A stretch of DNA of 64,000 nt, from assembly GCF_040717445.1 (NCBI RefSeq), contig NZ_JBFEFL010000001.1:434001-498000 (forward strand), read 5' to 3'. Shown here one piece after another: positions 42,954 to 51,728 of this stretch. Numbering within the stretch: position 1 is the stretch's first letter; each line of letters begins with the position of its first letter. The translations under genes were made by a program, and so were the position numbers. This stretch comes from Qipengyuania sp. JC766 (GTDB lineage Bacteria; Pseudomonadota; Alphaproteobacteria; Sphingomonadales; Sphingomonadaceae). The notes under the pieces were generated by a model that worked only from the letters and a program-made list of their open reading frames with translations, made no database searches and was not told the DNA's origin.

Positions 42954-44936
42954 GTGACCAATACCACGCGCTTTGCGCTGCTTCTCGGGGCCACTTCCGC
43001 CTTCACTTTTGCCGTACCCGCGACCGCCCAAAACACAGCACCAGACGAGGATAATCACGCCTACGGCGACGAAGGCGGAGAGACCCAGGTCATCATCGTC
43101 CAAGGCACGCGCTCGGGTCGCAGGGTGCAGGACGAGCCAATCCGGGTCGAGGTGATCGCAGGCGAGGAGATCGAGGAGAAGGCGATCATGCGGCCGGGCA
43201 ATATTGCCATGCTGGTCAACGAAACCGGCGGCGTGCGCGTGCAGGTCACGTCGCCTGCCTTGGGTGCCGCCAATATCCGTATACAGGGGCTGGAAGGCCG
43301 ATATACCCAACTGCTTGCCGACAACCTCCCGCTCTATGGCGGGCAGGCAGCATCGCTGGGCCTGCTGCAGATCCCACCGACCGATCTCGGACAGGTGGAG
43401 GTGATCAAGGGCTCGGCCTCGGCGCTCTACGGTGCCTCCGCACTTGGCGGTGTGATCAACCTCATCTCCAAACGACCCGGCGACGAGTTCGAAGCCGAAG
43501 TCCTGGGCAACGCCACCACCCGCAACGGGCAGGACCTGACCGCCTATACCGCCGGGCCGCTAAGTTTGAATTCGGGCCTCTCGCTAACTGCGGGTGCTCA
43601 CCGCCAGAGTGGGCAGGACCTCGATGGCGACGGCTGGCTCGACATGGCCGCCTACGATCGTCTTACAGCGCGCCCGCGCTTCCAGTGGGATGGCGATAAC
43701 GGGTCATCGGTCTACCTGACCATCGGCGCGATGACCGAAGACCGCGTGGGAGGCACGCTGCCCAGAAGGACGGTGCCTGACGGCACGGCGTTTCCGCAGA
43801 CGCAGGAAACCGAACGCCTCGATGCAGGTCTGGTCGCGCAGACACCTCTGTCGGACCTCGCCACGCTCAACCTGCGCGCATCGGCCATGCGTCAGGGTCA
43901 TCTCCACCGCTACGGCGGGGTGGTGGAGGATGACCGTCACACCAGCCTGTTCGGCGAAGCCTCAGTTTCGGGCGGCAGCAGCGCAACCTCGTGGGTCGGG
44001 GGCATCGCCTTCCAGTCCGATGGCTTCCGGTCCGAGGCATTCCCGGCCTTCGATTACACCTACGATGTTCCCGGGGTCTTCGCGCAGCTCGAACAGGAAG
44101 CAACGCTCGACCTGACGCTGGCTGCGAGCGCGCGCGTCGATTTCCATGACGAATTCGGCACGCAGTTCAGCCCGCGCATTTCCGCGCTCTACCGTCGGGG
44201 CAACTGGACCATTCGTGGTTCATACGGCGGAGGATTCTTCGCGCCGACCCCGTTCGTCGACGAGATCGAGGCAGCAGGCCTCTCCCGCCTCGAGCCGCTA
44301 GGGGAACTCGAAGCGGAAACTGCGCGAACCGCATCGCTCGATGTTGGTTATGCCGACGGGCCGTGGGAAGCCAATGTGACGCTGTTCGGTGCGGATATCG
44401 ACAATGCCACACGCCTTCGCGAGATCGCGACCGACAGGGTCGAACTTGTCAATATCGACGGCACGACCCGGGTTCGCGGGACCGAACTTTTGCTCCGCTT
44501 CAAGCAGGACGGCTTCACGGTGACAGGCAGCTACGTCTTTGTCGATGCGAGCGAACCCGAACCATTGGGCATTGGCCGCCGCGAAGTCCCGCTGACGCCC
44601 AAACACACGGCCGGTCTTGTCGGCATGTGGGAGGAGCATGGCAAGGGCCGCATCGGGATCGAAGCCTATTACACGGGCTCACAGGCGCTCGACGACAATC
44701 CCTACCGCACCCGCTCGCGGCCCTACCTGCACCTAGGCATCCTCGGCGAGATCACGCTCGGCAAGGCCAGCCTGTTCGCGAATGCCGAGAACCTGCTCGA
44801 CGTGCGCCAGACGAAATACGATCCGCTGCTACTTCCCCAGCGGGCGGCGAGCGGACAGTGGACGGTCGATGCATGGGCGCCGCTTGAAGGATTCATCCTA
44901 AATGGCGGCATCCGGCTGCGGTTCGGCGGTCACTGA
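42954..44936 (+). CDS. TonB-dependent outer-membrane receptor (metal module)
   Basis: A 660-residue receptor starting with GTG at 42954 (MTNTTRFALLLGATSAFTFA, signal peptide ending near ATAQ). After a TonB-box-like TQVIIVQGTR come the plug domain (IRIQGLEGRYTQLLADNLPL and VEVIKGSASALYGASALGGV) and a 22-strand type barrel ending GIRLRFGGH. It lies behind the CDF gene in what looks like one MerR-controlled transcript, so a metal or metal chelate is the likely ligand, but direction and substrate are open. Base composition is somewhat less GC-rich than in the neighbouring core genes. Confidence 0.88.
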   Translation: MTNTTRFALLLGATSAFTFAVPATAQNTAPDEDNHAYGDEGGETQVIIVQGTRSGRRVQDEPIRVEVIAGEEIEEKAIMRPGNIAMLVNETGGVRVQVTSPALGAANIRIQGLEGRYTQLLADNLPLYGGQAASLGLLQIPPTDLGQVEVIKGSASALYGASALGGVINLISKRPGDEFEAEVLGNATTRNGQDLTAYTAGPLSLNSGLSLTAGAHRQSGQDLDGDGWLDMAAYDRLTARPRFQWDGDNGSSVYLTIGAMTEDRVGGTLPRRTVPDGTAFPQTQETERLDAGLVAQTPLSDLATLNLRASAMRQGHLHRYGGVVEDDRHTSLFGEASVSGGSSATSWVGGIAFQSDGFRSEAFPAFDYTYDVPGVFAQLEQEATLDLTLAASARVDFHDEFGTQFSPRISALYRRGNWTIRGSYGGGFFAPTPFVDEIEAAGLSRLEPLGELEAETARTASLDVGYADGPWEANVTLFGADIDNATRLREIATDRVELVNIDGTTRVRGTELLLRFKQDGFTVTGSYVFVDASEPEPLGIGRREVPLTPKHTAGLVGMWEEHGKGRIGIEAYYTGSQALDDNPYRTRSRPYLHLGILGEITLGKASLFANAENLLDVRQTKYDPLLLPQRAASGQWTVDAWAPLEGFILNGGIRLRFGGH

Positions 44937-45047
44937 GGTAAGCAACAGGCGCTCGCCAACCAAGATTTAGGGCAGCGGTAGTGTATCGCCATGGTAGGAG
45001 CAGACTGACCCCTAACGGCCCAAAAGTCGACGATCGGCTCCACCCCC

Positions 45048-45872
45048 TCACTCCAGATCCCGCCAGTGGTCCTCGTCCTCGTTGAAGTGCTCCAGTTCTT
45101 CTTCCACCTCGTGGAGGCTTTCCAGTTCGCCGATGGGGCGGAATTCCTCGTTGCGCGATAGCATGAAAGCGGGGTCGGTGCGGTGTTCGGCGGGGCCGTC
45201 CTCCTCGGCGCGCTTGCGGCGGGCTATCTCGACCAGCTGGGCCTGCATCGGCTCGATCTCGGCTAGCGACATGTCCACCGGGTCGAAATGCTCCACCATC
45301 GCGGCGTTCATGTCGTCCTTCTCCGCGCGGGTGAGGGCCTGCGTGGTGTAAGAGATTCCTTGTTGTCCTATCGCTACGCTACTTGAGGACGAGCCCGAAC
45401 CCCCGTGCAGCCGGTCGGCGTCGGAGCGGAAATAGCTGGCGGACAGGCGCTGGCCGCGCTCGTCCTTCGCGTTCATCCTGAGGCAGAACATCAGCAGCCG
45501 GTCGTTGCGGATGCGGCGGAAGCCCTTGAGCTTACCGCCGACGAACACCGGGCGGAGCTGGCCGTCGATCGCGCGTTCGTAGGCGATGTCCTTCAATTGC
45601 TGCACGCCCAGGTCCAGCGCGGCCTCCCACGCCCGGCGGAAGCTCTCCGCGCCCGGGCGGCGGCGCAGGTAATATGCGCCTTCGGGGCTCATGTTGACGA
45701 AGCGGGCGGCGCGGCTGACGCTGCCGGTATCGGCCAGCGCGCCGATGAAGGCCTTCTGCCGGGCGGGTGTCCAGCCGTCGTGGCGATACTTGACGGGCAC
45801 GTTGTCGAAGGCGGGCAGGTCATCGCGGCTGACGGGCGTGCGGATTTCGGTCGGGTCCTTGCGGCGGGTCAT
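45048..45872 (-). CDS. Orphan protein with terminase-small-subunit-like helix-turn-helix
   Basis: A 274-residue protein I cannot assign. Residues 30-95 (GWTPARQKAFIGALADTGSV, then SRAARFVNMSPEGAYYLRRR) look like the N-terminal helix-turn-helix found in phage terminase small subunits and related regulators. A Ser/Gly-rich linker (around residue 165) leads to a very acidic C-terminus (VEEELEHFNEDEDHW). No other phage gene is nearby. The ATG at 45872 follows a GGAG 5 nt upstream. It is a single gene on the minus strand between two TonB-receptor modules. Confidence 0.7.
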   Translation of the reverse strand: MTRRKDPTEIRTPVSRDDLPAFDNVPVKYRHDGWTPARQKAFIGALADTGSVSRAARFVNMSPEGAYYLRRRPGAESFRRAWEAALDLGVQQLKDIAYERAIDGQLRPVFVGGKLKGFRRIRNDRLLMFCLRMNAKDERGQRLSASYFRSDADRLHGGSGSSSSSVAIGQQGISYTTQALTRAEKDDMNAAMVEHFDPVDMSLAEIEPMQAQLVEIARRKRAEEDGPAEHRTDPAFMLSRNEEFRPIGELESLHEVEEELEHFNEDEDHWRDLE

Positions 45873-45949
45873 GGGGCGGCTCCTTGGTGACTGGGGTGGC
45901 GGATTGCCGGGGCAGGCAAACCAGCCAGCGTGGAGCACAGGACGCGCAG

Positions 45950-45967
45950 TGTAGGACAGGATTTTCT
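45950..45967 (-). repeat. Copy 2 of the 18-nt dispersed motif
   Basis: The plus strand reads TGTAGGACAGGATTTTCT, 17 of 18 bases identical to 1919-1936. It lies 24 nt beyond the stop of the minus-strand PepSY gene, the same orientation and position as copy 1 relative to cmk. Confidence 0.5.
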
Positions 45968-45991
45968 GCGGGTGGGGTGTTCGGGACGCTG

Positions 45992-47119
45992 TCAGGCAGC
46001 GCCGCCGGTCCTCGGCCGTCCGCGCCGTCGCCGCCACCACAGGCGGTAGCCGGAAAAGCACAGATAGGCGGTGACGAGGCCCGCCAGCGTCACCAGTATC
46101 CGTCCGACAAGGCCGAAGGCGTGGCCCGAATGCAGGGCGTATTGCCACACGAAGAAGGTATCGCCGGCGCTCTCCCCCGCATCGTGGCGCCGGGCGGCGA
46201 TCTCGCCCGTTTCCATGTCGACATAGGTCCACAGCCGCCCCTGGTTGTCGACATCGCGCCCGTCGAACGTCCGCACGGCATAGAGCCCGACTTCGGGATG
46301 GAGGCGGACGCTATGGAGGGAGCTGCGATCCCCGGTGACCTGCGCGATGGCGGCTTCCAGCGTGACCGGATCGGCGGGCGGATCGCGCTCCGCCATGTCG
46401 TAATGCAGCCGCTCCCCCACCGGCGTGACGGTTTCCACCACCTCGCGGCTCTCCATCGGGAAGGACAGCGTCACGCCCGTCAGGGCCAGCACCGCGGTCA
46501 CGGGCCAGGCCCACATCGCGCTCGCCCGGTGCCGGTCCCATAGCCGTCGCAGCGATCCCGCATGGCCGCCGACCCGCCATGCGCTCAGCCATTTCCCGAG
46601 CCGCGGAAAGGCGAGCGGGAGCGAGAGGAAATGGTCGAGCAGCCAGGCGAGCGAAAGGAGACCGACGAAGATCACCCCGATTTCGCCCACGAGGAGGTCG
46701 GTGTGCAGGCCGTAGATCAGGTCGGGGAGGTAATGCCGGTGGAGGCTGAGCCGGCCGCTCTCGCGCCACCCCGCGAACTCCCCCGTGCCGGGATCGACAA
46801 ATGCCTGCACCGGCCGGGCCGACCCATCCTGCAGCGTCTGACGGCCGAGTAGCCAGTGCGTGCGATCCGGCGATTGCGAGACGAGGATATTGCCCGGCTC
46901 GAACCCGGGCAGGGCGGCTTGGGCGCTGGCGACGACTGCGTCGATGGAGGTAGGCGGCCCGTCGGTCAGTTCCGCGACGCGAAGGTCGGGGTTCAGCACC
47001 CCGTCCAGCTCGTCGTACCAGGCAATCGCGCTGCCCGTCAGGGCGAGCAGCAGCAGCCACGCCCCGCCGAGGATTCCGAACCAGCGGTGCCAGAACCGGA
47101 AGGCGGGGCGCGCGCGCAT
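45992..47119 (-). CDS. PepSY-associated membrane protein, putative ferric-siderophore reductase
   Basis: A 375-residue inner-membrane protein with four main helices: FWHRWFGILGGAWLLLLALTG at the start, a pair in the middle (VGEIGVIFVGLLSLAWLLD and MWAWPVTAVLALTGVTLSF) and one near the end followed by YRLWWRRRRGR. Conserved His residues (HRW, LHRH, LHSGH) could bind heme. This is the PepSY-TM architecture seen in FoxB/PiuB-like proteins thought to reduce siderophore iron. Its ATG shares one base with the stop of the upstream receptor (TGATG), so the two are made together. Confidence 0.87.
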   Translation of the reverse strand: MRARPAFRFWHRWFGILGGAWLLLLALTGSAIAWYDELDGVLNPDLRVAELTDGPPTSIDAVVASAQAALPGFEPGNILVSQSPDRTHWLLGRQTLQDGSARPVQAFVDPGTGEFAGWRESGRLSLHRHYLPDLIYGLHTDLLVGEIGVIFVGLLSLAWLLDHFLSLPLAFPRLGKWLSAWRVGGHAGSLRRLWDRHRASAMWAWPVTAVLALTGVTLSFPMESREVVETVTPVGERLHYDMAERDPPADPVTLEAAIAQVTGDRSSLHSVRLHPEVGLYAVRTFDGRDVDNQGRLWTYVDMETGEIAARRHDAGESAGDTFFVWQYALHSGHAFGLVGRILVTLAGLVTAYLCFSGYRLWWRRRRGRPRTGGAA

Positions 47120-49197
47120 CAGAAGCGGAACGAGGCGCCGAGGCGGATATTGCGGCCCGGTTCGTTCACGCCCGAAACGATCTCGTAATCAGGGATCGCG
47201 GTGTAGTCGCCCACGCTGGCATGGGCGATGTAGGTGGCATCGAACAGGTTGTAGACCGCCGCCAGCAGTTCGAACCTGTCGGTGCCGAGCGGCTGCCACC
47301 GGGCGAACAGATCGACCGTGGTATAGCCGGGCTTGTCGATGAACTGGGTTTCGGAGACGTAGCCGAGCTCGACATCGCGGAAGAGCACCTCGAGGTCATC
47401 GACCCGCTCGAAAGACGTGACGCTCGCCTCGAAGGAGAGTGCGCGCGTCGGATCGAATTTCGCGCTGACGTTCCACTGGTCGCCCAGCGTATTGCCCAGC
47501 GCCAGATGTTCGTAGCCGTTGATCGGCCGATCGTTCAGTTCGGGATCGTAATGGTTGTAGAAGCCGCTGATCCCGAACGCTCCGAAATCGTATCCGGCAC
47601 GCAGTTCGAAGCCCTCGGAACGGAATTCGCCGACGTTCTCGTAATAGACCCCGTCCTGCGGCGCGGGGCCGCGATAGAGCTGGTCGAGCACGACATCCTC
47701 GATCTCCATCCGGTAATAGGCAGCGGATGCGAACAGGCCATCGCGATCGAAGGCAAGGCCTGCCTCGAAATTTCCGACCGTTTCGGGGCGCAGGCCAGAC
47801 TGGAGGATCAGGCTTCCGGGCCGGTGCTCCAGTGTGAACGCATCGCCGATTTCCTTGCCCCGGAACGCTTCGGCATAGCCGATATTCGCGATCAGTCCGG
47901 GGACGATCTCGTAGTCGGCACCGATATTGAAAGACACGCCGTCGCTGCTTGTCCCTCCGCCGTAGGTCACGAGGTCGAGCTCGTAATAGTCGTAACGCAC
48001 GCCGAAGCTGAGCAGCAGCGGATCGAACACCTGCCACCGGTCCTGCGCGTAAAGCCCCACGAGTTCGCCCTGTTCGCTGAAGCTGCCGATCGCCGGATCC
48101 CAGGCCCATGGCTGCCACATGGCGGGATCTGCCAGATAGGCGCTGGTGACGTGATCGTTGCGGTATTCGACGCCGGTCGTGAGGGCATGGCTTCCGGCTT
48201 CGATATTCATCCGAAGATCGCCGCCCCAGTTCTCGATCTCGGCGCCGTAAAGTCCCCAGCGGTCGAACCGGTCGAGCTGGAACTCGGCCTTCGACCAGTA
48301 GCCGGTAAATTCGAAACCGACCGGGCCGCCGTTGGCGAACCGGTAATTGGCGATCGCCGTTCGGCGCTGCGCTTCACCCGGAAAGAGAGGGTCGCCTTCC
48401 AGAACCGGCCAGTTGGGCCGTGCGCCGAATTCGCCTTTCTCGTCGCGTTGCTCGTAGCTCAGCGAGAATGCGTGGCCGATGCCGACATCGCCGCCGATCT
48501 TCGCGAAGGCGACGTTCTGCTCCGCGCCGCTTCCGGGTACTTCGTTCCCGTCGCCGTCGTCGTAGGGGTCTCTGTCCTGGTGCACGTATGACGCGATGAT
48601 GCCGACGCCGCCGGCGATCCGTCCGAACGCCGTGCCGGACAGCTTGTAGCCGTCGTTGGAAAACCATCCGCCGCGCACGATGCCGCCGACATTGCGACCG
48701 GGTTCGAGGAGATCGACGGCATCTCGGGTCCGGAATCGGATTGCGCCACCGATGGTGCCGAAGCCCGAAGTGGCTTCGCCTGCGCCGGTCTGGACGTCGA
48801 CGCTCTCGAGCAGCTCGGGCTCCACCGACACCCGGCCCACATGATGGAACAGGGTGCCCTGAACCTGCGCGCCGTCGATCGAGATGTTGAGCTGCGCGTC
48901 TTCGAGGCCGCGCACGTAGATTTTCTCTGCAATGCCGATCGCCCCGCCGACCGAAACGGAGGGGGTCTTGCGGAAGAGATCCTTGAGATCGTTTGCCTGG
49001 GTGATTTCGATATCCTCTCGATCGATCAGCGAGTCGGTCAGTTTACCGACCACGACGATGGCTTCGTCCGAGACGCCTGCTTCGTCGTCATCGATGACCA
49101 GTACATCCGAACCGGCCGGTTCGATGGTCTGCGCGGACGCTATCGAGGGCCAGATTATTGCGGAAGCGGCCAGGATGTTCGCCTTGGTGTAGATCAT
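47119..49197 (-). CDS. TonB-dependent outer-membrane receptor, iron-type (left operon)
   Basis: A 692-residue receptor with a signal peptide ending around SIASAQT (residue 23), a TonB-box-like EAIVVVGKL, a plug domain with KIYVRGLEDAQLNISIDGAQ and GAGEATSGFGTIGGAIRFRT, and a barrel ending RNIRLGASFRF. The ligand is not readable; an Fe(III) chelate or heme is likely given the PepSY partner and the candidate Fur box before it. The gene heads the left arm of a divergent pair. Confidence 0.9.
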   Translation of the reverse strand: MIYTKANILAASAIIWPSIASAQTIEPAGSDVLVIDDDEAGVSDEAIVVVGKLTDSLIDREDIEITQANDLKDLFRKTPSVSVGGAIGIAEKIYVRGLEDAQLNISIDGAQVQGTLFHHVGRVSVEPELLESVDVQTGAGEATSGFGTIGGAIRFRTRDAVDLLEPGRNVGGIVRGGWFSNDGYKLSGTAFGRIAGGVGIIASYVHQDRDPYDDGDGNEVPGSGAEQNVAFAKIGGDVGIGHAFSLSYEQRDEKGEFGARPNWPVLEGDPLFPGEAQRRTAIANYRFANGGPVGFEFTGYWSKAEFQLDRFDRWGLYGAEIENWGGDLRMNIEAGSHALTTGVEYRNDHVTSAYLADPAMWQPWAWDPAIGSFSEQGELVGLYAQDRWQVFDPLLLSFGVRYDYYELDLVTYGGGTSSDGVSFNIGADYEIVPGLIANIGYAEAFRGKEIGDAFTLEHRPGSLILQSGLRPETVGNFEAGLAFDRDGLFASAAYYRMEIEDVVLDQLYRGPAPQDGVYYENVGEFRSEGFELRAGYDFGAFGISGFYNHYDPELNDRPINGYEHLALGNTLGDQWNVSAKFDPTRALSFEASVTSFERVDDLEVLFRDVELGYVSETQFIDKPGYTTVDLFARWQPLGTDRFELLAAVYNLFDATYIAHASVGDYTAIPDYEIVSGVNEPGRNIRLGASFRF

Positions 49198-49279
49198 TTA
49201 TTTCCCTTGTTGCATTGCGTCGGCGGCAGTTTCGATCACTCGGAATGGCGCACTCGTTTCAAACGAGGTGGGCTGCTAA

Positions 49280-49294
49280 TGAGAGTAATTCGCA
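49280..49294. promoter_or_regulatory. Candidate Fur box, left receptor operon
   Basis: TGAGAGT-A-ATTCGCA follows the 7-1-7 Fur pattern (arms match at 5 of 7 positions), inside TGCTAATGAGAGTAATTCGC. It is about 83 nt before the minus-strand receptor start. Confidence 0.45.
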
Positions 49295-49498
49295 AATGCA
49301 ATGGTAATGGCCGTTTTTTCCAATTTCCACGTCTACTGAGTGTCGGGACACCTCGGTTTCAGGCATCAACCGTTATAGGGGTTGGGCGAATTCTGCGGCT
49401 TCGGTCATGCCCAACCAGACCATGTCCGCCGAGGTTTTCGCTATCGAAACGGGGAATACCCTATATACCGACTTCGGCTAACCCACCTGCATTTATAT

Positions 49499-49513
49499 TG
49501 CGAGGCATTCGCA
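49499..49513. promoter_or_regulatory. Candidate Fur box, right receptor operon
   Basis: TGCGAGG-C-ATTCGCA is a 7-1-7 palindrome (5 of 7 arm positions), sharing the right half ATTCGCA with the other candidate. It is 59 nt before the plus-strand receptor start. Confidence 0.45.
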
Positions 49514-49571
49514 TTGACTCCCTGAGGGTGCAGCTCTAGCCGACCTGCAAACGATTCGCAGGAAGGGATTT

Positions 49572-51728
49572 ATGAGGGTTCTCCACACGGCCGGTGCAGC
49601 CGGTTTCGCCATGCTCGCTACGCCGCTCGCCGCGCAGGACACGGGCGATCCTGCGCCGCCTGCGGAGGAACGGGCAGCGCAATCCGAAGGTGAGGACGAG
49701 GGCGACATGATCATTGTCACCGGGCGTGCGCAGAAGCTGTACCGGGTGGAGGAGGTCTCGGTCGGCAAGCTCGACACGCCGCCGCTCGAATCCAGCTTGG
49801 TGGTGACCACCATCACGGAAGAGCTGATCGAGGACCAGGGCGCGCGCGATGCGCAGGACCTCTATCGCAACATCTCGGGCGTCAGCTTCTTCAGCTATGC
49901 CGGGGTGACCGCGCGCGGCTTCCGGCAGGAGGAGAATTTCTACGACGGCCTGCGCGGCGATCCCTATGCGGGCTTTTCCGTGCCGCAGCTGTTCAATGTG
50001 GAACGGGTCGAATTCCTCAAGGGGCCGAGCGGCATGCTCTACGGCCCCGGCGCGCCGGGCGGCCTGTTCAACTACGTGACCAAAAAGCCCGACCTGGAGG
50101 AGTTCTCCGGCCAGGTGAAGGCTATCGGCGGGACCGAGGACCGCTTCGGCGGATCAGCCGAGGTCAACGCGCCGCTCGGCCGCGGGTTCGGGGTGCGCGG
50201 GGGCCTGTTCTACGAGGACCGCGGCACCTTCCGCTTCAACTCCGCCTCGCGCACGCTGATCGCGGATACCGGCCTCGCGATGGACGGAGGGCCCGTGCGC
50301 GTGGACGTGCAGGGCACCCGCTACGACCAGGAACTTGACGCCAACCGCCTGCGCGGCGTGCCGGTGGACGACGAGGGCGAGTTTCTCACCTCGCGCCGCT
50401 GGAACCACAACGAGCCGGGCGACTTCCTGAACCTCGTTTCCGACGTTTTCCAGGTGCGGCTGGAGGCGCAGCCGGTCGAAGGCCTGAGCCTCGATGCCAC
50501 CGCGCGCTACAACGATGCGCAGGAGGTGCAGAACTACCACGAACCGCGCGGCCTGTTCGATTCCGACGGCGACGGCACGATCGACGCCACCATCCGCGAG
50601 TTCCGCGACCAGCTTCGCACGCAGGAAAGCTGGTCCTTCGGCGGCAACCTCGTCTGGGCCGCCGGGATTTCGGGCGATGTCCGCAACCGCCTGCTGGTCG
50701 GTGCGGACCATTTCGAGGGCGACACCTACTTCCGCGGCCGGTCCCTGCGCGGCCGCACGGTCGACACGCCCGGCCTGCCGAACCCGCTCAGCCTGTTCGA
50801 CCCGGTCTACGGCCAGTCCGACCCGGCGACTTACGACCAGGGACCTTACACAGTCACCCTGACCGACAGCGAGCGGACCGGCATCTACGTGCTGGACGAA
50901 CTGACCATCGGCCGCCTGATCCTCGTCGGCGGCATCCGGCGCGACGATTTCTACGACAATTCCGACGGCACCGTGTTCGAGGACAGCCAGACCACCTATC
51001 GCGGCGGGGTTGTCTACCGCGTCACGGACGAGATTTCCGCCTTCGGCCAGTACGCCACCAGCTTCGAACCGCAGAGCGCGGCGTCCCAGAACCCGCTCGC
51101 CGGCGGACCGTTCGCGCCGACCACGGGCGACATCTACGAAGCGGGGATCAAGACCGCGCTGTTCAACGGGCAGATCCAGTCCACCCTGTCCGCCTACCGG
51201 ATCACACGGTCGAACATCCTGCAGACCGACCCGCGCGGCGATACCGGAAACGACGGCGTGGACGACCTGCTTTCCATCGGGGAGATCACCAGCAAGGGGA
51301 TAGAGTTCGACATCGCGGCGGACGTCACGCCCGACTGGGTGGTGACGGCCGCTTACGGCTACAACGACACGCGGATCACGCAGGACAATGCCGGCGGAGG
51401 CTTTTCCAACAATGTCGGGGACCGCTTCGCCAACGCGCCCGAGCATCAGCTCGGCTTCTGGACGCGCTACCAGTTCCCCGCGATCGGCCTCGCGGCGGCG
51501 CTGGGCGGGGACTACGTTTCGGAACGCGTCAGCATCAGCGGCCAGCCGGTCAATCCCTACATGGTGTTCGATGCCTCGCTGATCTACGAGACCGGGCCGT
51601 TCCGCGCCCTGCTGCGGGTCGATAACCTGTTCGACGAGACCTATGCGGCCTCAGGCTTCATCGACCGGACCGGCCACTTCCCCGGCGCGCCGCGCTCCGC
51701 GTTCCTCGAAGTGGGTTACGAATTCTGA
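49572..51728 (+). CDS. TonB-dependent siderophore receptor (right operon)
   Basis: A 718-residue receptor: signal peptide ending at PLAAQD (residue 22), acidic linker, TonB-box-like DMIIVTGRA, plug with VTARGFRQEENFYDGLRGDP and VERVEFLKGPSGMLYGPGAP then GGLFNYVTKKP, typical of siderophore receptors, and a barrel ending FLEVGYEF. The LKGPxxxLYG and GGxxNxVTKKP features favour a hydroxamate- or catecholate-type siderophore ligand. The next gene starts at the last base of its stop codon (TGATG). Confidence 0.93.
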   Translation: MRVLHTAGAAGFAMLATPLAAQDTGDPAPPAEERAAQSEGEDEGDMIIVTGRAQKLYRVEEVSVGKLDTPPLESSLVVTTITEELIEDQGARDAQDLYRNISGVSFFSYAGVTARGFRQEENFYDGLRGDPYAGFSVPQLFNVERVEFLKGPSGMLYGPGAPGGLFNYVTKKPDLEEFSGQVKAIGGTEDRFGGSAEVNAPLGRGFGVRGGLFYEDRGTFRFNSASRTLIADTGLAMDGGPVRVDVQGTRYDQELDANRLRGVPVDDEGEFLTSRRWNHNEPGDFLNLVSDVFQVRLEAQPVEGLSLDATARYNDAQEVQNYHEPRGLFDSDGDGTIDATIREFRDQLRTQESWSFGGNLVWAAGISGDVRNRLLVGADHFEGDTYFRGRSLRGRTVDTPGLPNPLSLFDPVYGQSDPATYDQGPYTVTLTDSERTGIYVLDELTIGRLILVGGIRRDDFYDNSDGTVFEDSQTTYRGGVVYRVTDEISAFGQYATSFEPQSAASQNPLAGGPFAPTTGDIYEAGIKTALFNGQIQSTLSAYRITRSNILQTDPRGDTGNDGVDDLLSIGEITSKGIEFDIAADVTPDWVVTAAYGYNDTRITQDNAGGGFSNNVGDRFANAPEHQLGFWTRYQFPAIGLAAALGGDYVSERVSISGQPVNPYMVFDASLIYETGPFRALLRVDNLFDETYAASGFIDRTGHFPGAPRSAFLEVGYEF

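Larger units (their letters stand above)
49198..49571. other. Shared 374-bp regulatory region of two divergent receptor operons
   Basis: No gene is seen here. It is clearly AT-richer than its surroundings (for example around 49283-49330 and 49456-49500) and holds two Fur-like palindromes, one close to each receptor start. CTATATACC near 49461 could be part of a -10 for the right operon. Confidence 0.6.

Noticed and set aside
45048-45872. Part of a prophage
   Set aside because: No integrase, capsid, portal, lysis or attachment repeat is seen within the window; only the helix-turn-helix resemblance suggests phage origin.
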